Assembly (NCBI GenBank): GCA_000402295.1
Contig: AQRW01000134.1
Coordinates: forward strand, 1 to 17,608
Source: Candidatus Aerophobus profundus SCGC AAA252-L23
GTDB taxonomy: Bacteria; Aerophobota; Aerophobia; Aerophobales; Aerophobaceae
Length of the DNA: 17,608 nt
Reading direction: 5' to 3'
Positions 15,414 to 17,608 of this stretch are shown here, one piece after another; within the stretch, counting starts at the first letter, position 1, and every line of letters begins with the position of its first letter. Under the pieces are notes generated by a model. The model was not told where the DNA came from. It ran no database searches and was given only the letters and a program-made list of their open reading frames with translations. The position numbers were made by a program, and so were the translations under genes.

Positions 15414-16001
15414 TCAGCCAAGGTAGTATAAAGTTGTTGTGAGACCGATTCCACCAAAGAGCGGTATGGCTAAATTGTCTGCCCGGGGAATTAGCTCAGC
15501 TAAGGTTGCCGCTCCAGCTCCTATTAGTGAGCCTAGAAAAAAATGGGGATACCTGGCCAACTTGCAAAGGAATAAAGCTATGGCCAGAGATACCAGAAAG
15601 TTAGTTAAAGTTCCTTCCAGAGTTTTGTTTCCGTAAATAACTATTCGGCCAAACTTTTTCCCCACTAACTTAGCTGCTCCGTCACCCAATATCAAGAACA
15701 ATATAGAAGCACAGACAACCAATTTACTAAATATTAAGATACTAAGCCAGCAGCCAATTACATAATAAGTTGTCCCGGCAACCCTGTTTCTTTCGTCAAC
15801 TCGCATCAGCAATTTGAAGATTCGCTGGGCTAAATTGTTGATTTTCGAATTAGCCAGGCGTAAGAGATCTCCAGCTACGAAAAAAATAGCTATTATTCCC
15901 AGGATTATCAGAGCTAAACTTTTGTCTATGTTACTCAAACCATAGATGGAGACAATGGCTACCCCGGTGGCTGTATGAAAGATAAGTCTAGCCCATTTCA
16001 T
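15414..16001 (-). CDS. DGK1/SEC59-type CTP-dependent polyprenol or diacylglycerol kinase
   Basis: The 195-residue protein is mostly membrane helices. Motifs of the diacylglycerol/polyprenol kinase family (dolichol, phytol and diacylglycerol kinases, usually using CTP) are visible: FHTATG near residues 8-13, GDGAAKLVGKKFG at 106-118, KTLEG at 126-130, and the closing AELIPRADNLAIPLFGG. It would phosphorylate a lipid alcohol at the membrane. GAGG about ten bases upstream of the ATG acts as ribosome binding site. It converges on the phosphodiesterase gene with 73 bp between and no obvious terminator. The exact lipid cannot be assigned. Length is typical for bacterial members, so it looks complete. 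Confidence 0.85.
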   Translation of the reverse strand: MKWARLIFHTATGVAIVSIYGLSNIDKSLALIILGIIAIFFVAGDLLRLANSKINNLAQRIFKLLMRVDERNRVAGTTYYVIGCWLSILIFSKLVVCASILFLILGDGAAKLVGKKFGRIVIYGNKTLEGTLTNFLVSLAIALFLCKLARYPHFFLGSLIGAGAATLAELIPRADNLAIPLFGGIGLTTTLYYLG

Positions 16002-16052
16002 CTTTGTATATCCTCAACTTCCTTGAGGTATAGGAATTTATAAATTATCCCA

Positions 16053-16074
16053 GGGCGACTAAAGTCGCCCCTAC
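16053..16074. repeat. REP-like hairpin
   Basis: GGGCGACT (16053-16060), loop AA, AGTCGCCC (16063-16070) is a perfect 8-bp stem followed by CTAC. The stem-AA-stem layout resembles the second hairpin of the element at 17333-17390, and its right half recurs at 11225-11236. Confidence 0.7.
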
Positions 16075-16104
16075 CCATAGAGAAAATCCTTATTCTGTAT
16101 TCTA

Positions 16105-16219
16105 TCTCATGAGATTGCCACACCTACCTACGGCAGGCTCACAATGATGACTGTGGGTAGGTGAAGTTGCCCCTACCACATTATCTTTCTGTCATTGCGA
16201 GTGAAGCGAAGCAATCTCG
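16105..16219. repeat. Dispersed 'GTCATTGCGAG...GCAATCTC' type repeat
   Basis: The stretch contains GAGATTGCC (16111-16119), CACCTAC (16121-16127) paired with GTAGGTG (16157-16163), AGTTGCCCCTACC (16165-16177), and GTCATTGCGAGTGAAGCGAA continuing to GCAATCTC (16191-16218). Similar text is at 17449-17578. This is the widespread non-coding repeat whose translation gives the spurious VIASEAKQS peptide. No gene is supported between 16002 and 16347. Confidence 0.7.
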
Positions 16220-16253
16220 GGTTTTGGGTAGGGGAAGCTATCCTCCCATTTCC

Positions 16254-16282
16254 TTGATAAATATGGATTATTCACTTATAAT
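16254..16282 (+). promoter_or_regulatory. Promoter for the broken galT
   Basis: TTGATA (16254-16259), 17 bases, then exact TATAAT (16277-16282). A start near 16289 leaves a leader of about 59 bases before the galT ATG, so transcription probably persists although the gene is damaged. Confidence 0.65.
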
Positions 16283-16347
16283 ATGCCCCATTCTAAGAAA
16301 AATAGCAAACAAATGGGAGAATAATCCGGGCGAAAGAGAGCGGCAAA

Positions 16348-17053
16348 ATGTCTGAGTTAAGAAAAGATCCAGTGGTAGACCAATGGGTAATTATCTCTCC
16401 AAAAAGAGGGGAAAGAAGGGGAGCCTTCAGAAGAATTCGGCAGATGGACGAGGAAGAACAGTCTGGTCAATGTCCTTTTTGCTCAGGAAACGAAGGTCAG
16501 ACCCCTCCGGAGATTTTAGCTTACCGGAAAAAAGGGACTGGACCCGATGAGCCAGGTTGGCGAATTAGAGTTTTCCCAAACAAATATCCGGCTCTGGAAA
16601 AAACTCAAAAACTAATTAAGAAAAGCAGGGGAATATATGAGGTTATGAGTGGAATAGGGAGTTGTGAAGTTATTGTGGAAACACCCGGGCATGGAGTTTC
16701 TATTTTTGACCTTTCTATAGATTATGTCTCAGATCTTATCCGGGTCTATCGGGATAGAATAATTGATTTGACGAAAGATCCCCGTTTCCAGTACGTCCTG
16801 GTACTCAAGAACGAGGGTTTTCTGGCCGGCAGTTCCATTGATCATGCTCACTCTCAGATTATTGCTACCTCGGTAGTTCCCAAAAGAGTAGAAGAAGAGC
16901 TCTCGGGAGCAAAAAAACACTATCAGCACACTAACAAGTGCATCTTTTCCCCGTCTTACCCGGATAGCTGGTTTTGAATGGGGAACAGGGTTATATATAA
17001 ATCCCCTTTCTCCAGAGGAAGCAGCCCACAGAATGCGCCAGGTTCTTTCTTAG
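16348..17053 (+). pseudogene. galT: Galactose-1-phosphate uridylyltransferase with internal deletion and frameshift
   Basis: The first 200 residues match GalT, which exchanges UMP between UDP-glucose and galactose 1-phosphate in the Leloir pathway. Features are RKDPVVDQWVIISPKRG, the zinc-site cysteines Cys42 and Cys45 (CPFC), His115 (ETPGHG), and the active-site HAH at 166-168 (SSIDHAHSQI). The frame then stops at 16977 after the KCIF of the usual KCIFCD. The expected C-terminal end appears in another frame from 16952: RLTRIAGFEWGTGLYINP and SPEEAAHRMRQVL, stopping at 17053. Roughly 100 residues that normally separate these parts, including the HWHIEI segment, are missing. The junction lies near 16944-16952. 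This is a real deletion or an assembly artefact; as written the product is not a normal GalT. The Shine-Dalgarno site is weak. Confidence 0.8.
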
Positions 17054-17332
17054 CCCGCGCCTTGCAATCTTCTTATCAGCGTGGTTTTCCCTCGGTGTTT
17101 TCCGAAGGTACCTGGCCGAAGGAGGGAAAACCCGTAACATGTATTTGACGCCCCCGCCATCTCAGAGTAGAATAACCTTGGTGACACTATCTTTAATCTG
17201 ACGGTAAATTAGTAACCGGTAAGCTTTGCTAAAAAGTAAGGTTCAGGAAGCTTTGGCTGTTTCAAGAGAACGCTTTTTTGGCCAAGATAAAATGGTAGTC
17301 ACAGACTTTATTAGCCTCCTCTGGTTATAATC
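17054..17332. other. Non-coding stretch after galT with a possible gene relic
   Basis: No intact gene is seen. One 35-codon open stretch at 17223-17330 (KSKVQEALAVSRERFF, then GQDKMVVTDF) has no start codon context and follows a stop; it reads like the C-terminal end of a lost protein, perhaps a glycosyltransferase, but I cannot assign it. The stretch also contains the hairpin at 17083-17132. Confidence 0.3.
17083..17132. repeat. 11-bp perfect inverted repeat
   Basis: GGTTTTCCCTC (17083-17093) and GAGGGAAAACC (17122-17132) pair exactly around a 28-base loop. No T-run follows, so it is not a standard intrinsic terminator, though it lies 30 bases after the galT stop. Confidence 0.55.
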
Positions 17333-17390
17333 AGGTAGCCGCAGGCTTTAGCCTGCGTTTATTTACGCAAGTTAAAACTTGCGACTACCT
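17333..17390. repeat. REP-like element forming a three-way hairpin
   Basis: AGGTAG (17333-17338) pairs with CTACCT (17385-17390). Inside are CGCAGGC-TTTA-GCCTGCG (17340-17357) and CGCAAGTT-AA-AACTTGCG (17366-17383). The closed outer stem with two perfect inner hairpins indicates a selected structure, probably a dispersed REP family. Confidence 0.7.
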
Positions 17391-17421
17391 TCAGAAAATA
17401 TGAAATATTACCTAGTATAGC

Positions 17422-17608
17422 GTTTCCAAAATAACCTTACAATGCTTTGTCATTGCGAGCGACAGTAGCCAAAGTTCAGAGCGAAGCGAAGAGGAAGCAA
17501 TCTCATGGAAAGTATGTCCTCTTAGGGATTGCTAAGCCTGTTCCGAGCCCAGCGAGGAATCTCGCTCCTCGCAATGACAGTGAAGAAATATCAGGTTATT
17601 TTGGAAAC
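17422..17608. mobile_element. Fold-back/MITE-like element with 16-bp terminal inverted repeats
   Basis: GTTTCCAAAATAACCT (17422-17437) is matched exactly by its reverse complement at 17593-17608, the last bases of the window. Inside, GTCATTGCGAG (17449-17459) pairs with CTCGCAATGAC (17568-17578). The two nested palindromes are placed similarly from each end, giving a 187-bp fold-back unit with no coding capacity. Ends may extend past the window. Confidence 0.65.

Noticed and set aside
15341..15442. 33-codon ORF starting directly after the phosphodiesterase stop
   Set aside because: No motif, no ribosome binding site of its own, and it runs into the end of the convergent kinase gene.
16161..16355. 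64-codon plus-strand ORF with VIASEAKQS
   Set aside because: This peptide is the known false translation of the GTCATTGCGAG dispersed repeat, and the frame runs into the galT start.
16000..17608. CRISPR array
   Set aside because: Repeats here are inverted and irregular, with no regular direct repeat-spacer pattern and no cas gene.

Overview
The window is bacterial DNA. Shine-Dalgarno-like sites and sigma70-type promoters are easy to find, and base composition by eye is moderate (AT-richer between genes, somewhat GC-richer in the helicase block). Nothing fixes the phylum. The mix of a sugar/polyol catabolic cluster, a COG4091/DRL-like dehydrogenase, a GT81-like glycosyltransferase, a SNF2-SWIM pair and many small fold-back repeats is compatible with an uncultivated anaerobe or a Firmicutes/Atribacterota-like lineage. 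That placement is a guess.

Layout: (1) Positions 1-3363 hold a co-directional sugar catabolism set: the C-terminal part of an FGGY kinase, a zinc-dependent medium-chain dehydrogenase, and a homoserine-dehydrogenase-like/SAF protein of the family that includes the alternative MEP-pathway enzyme DRL. (2) Positions 3360-7413 (minus) encode a SNF2-family helicase and, one base later, a SWIM zinc-finger protein, transcribed from a recognisable promoter at 7463-7490. (3) Positions about 7500-11250 form an accessory island. It contains a small HTH plus ribbon-helix-helix regulator under a perfect consensus promoter with almost no leader, an overlapping 55-codon gene, a decayed IS256-type transposase cut off by the terminus of a decayed IS3-type element, and an intact 498-aa large serine recombinase directly after the IS3 remains. 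(4) Positions 11344-13074 encode a DUF3311-like small membrane protein and a sodium:solute symporter with overlapping start and stop codons. (5) Positions 13063-16001 encode a GT81-like glycosyltransferase (minus), a membrane-anchored glycerophosphodiester phosphodiesterase (plus) and a DGK/SEC59-type polyprenol or diacylglycerol kinase (minus). (6) Positions 16002-17608 are rich in repeats and surround a galT that keeps its promoter but has lost an internal segment with a frameshift. The end holds a three-hairpin REP-like element and a fold-back element with perfect 16-bp terminal inverted repeats.

Functionally, the left set probably oxidises and phosphorylates a sugar or polyol, the symporter imports an unidentified solute, and the right-hand genes suggest glycerol-derived solute or lipid metabolism. 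The most noteworthy points are the DRL-like gene in a catabolic context, the near-leaderless HTH-RHH gene with its overlapping small gene, the intact recombinase among dead insertion sequences, the broken galT and the fold-back repeats. No complete new defence or mobile system can be claimed from sequence alone.
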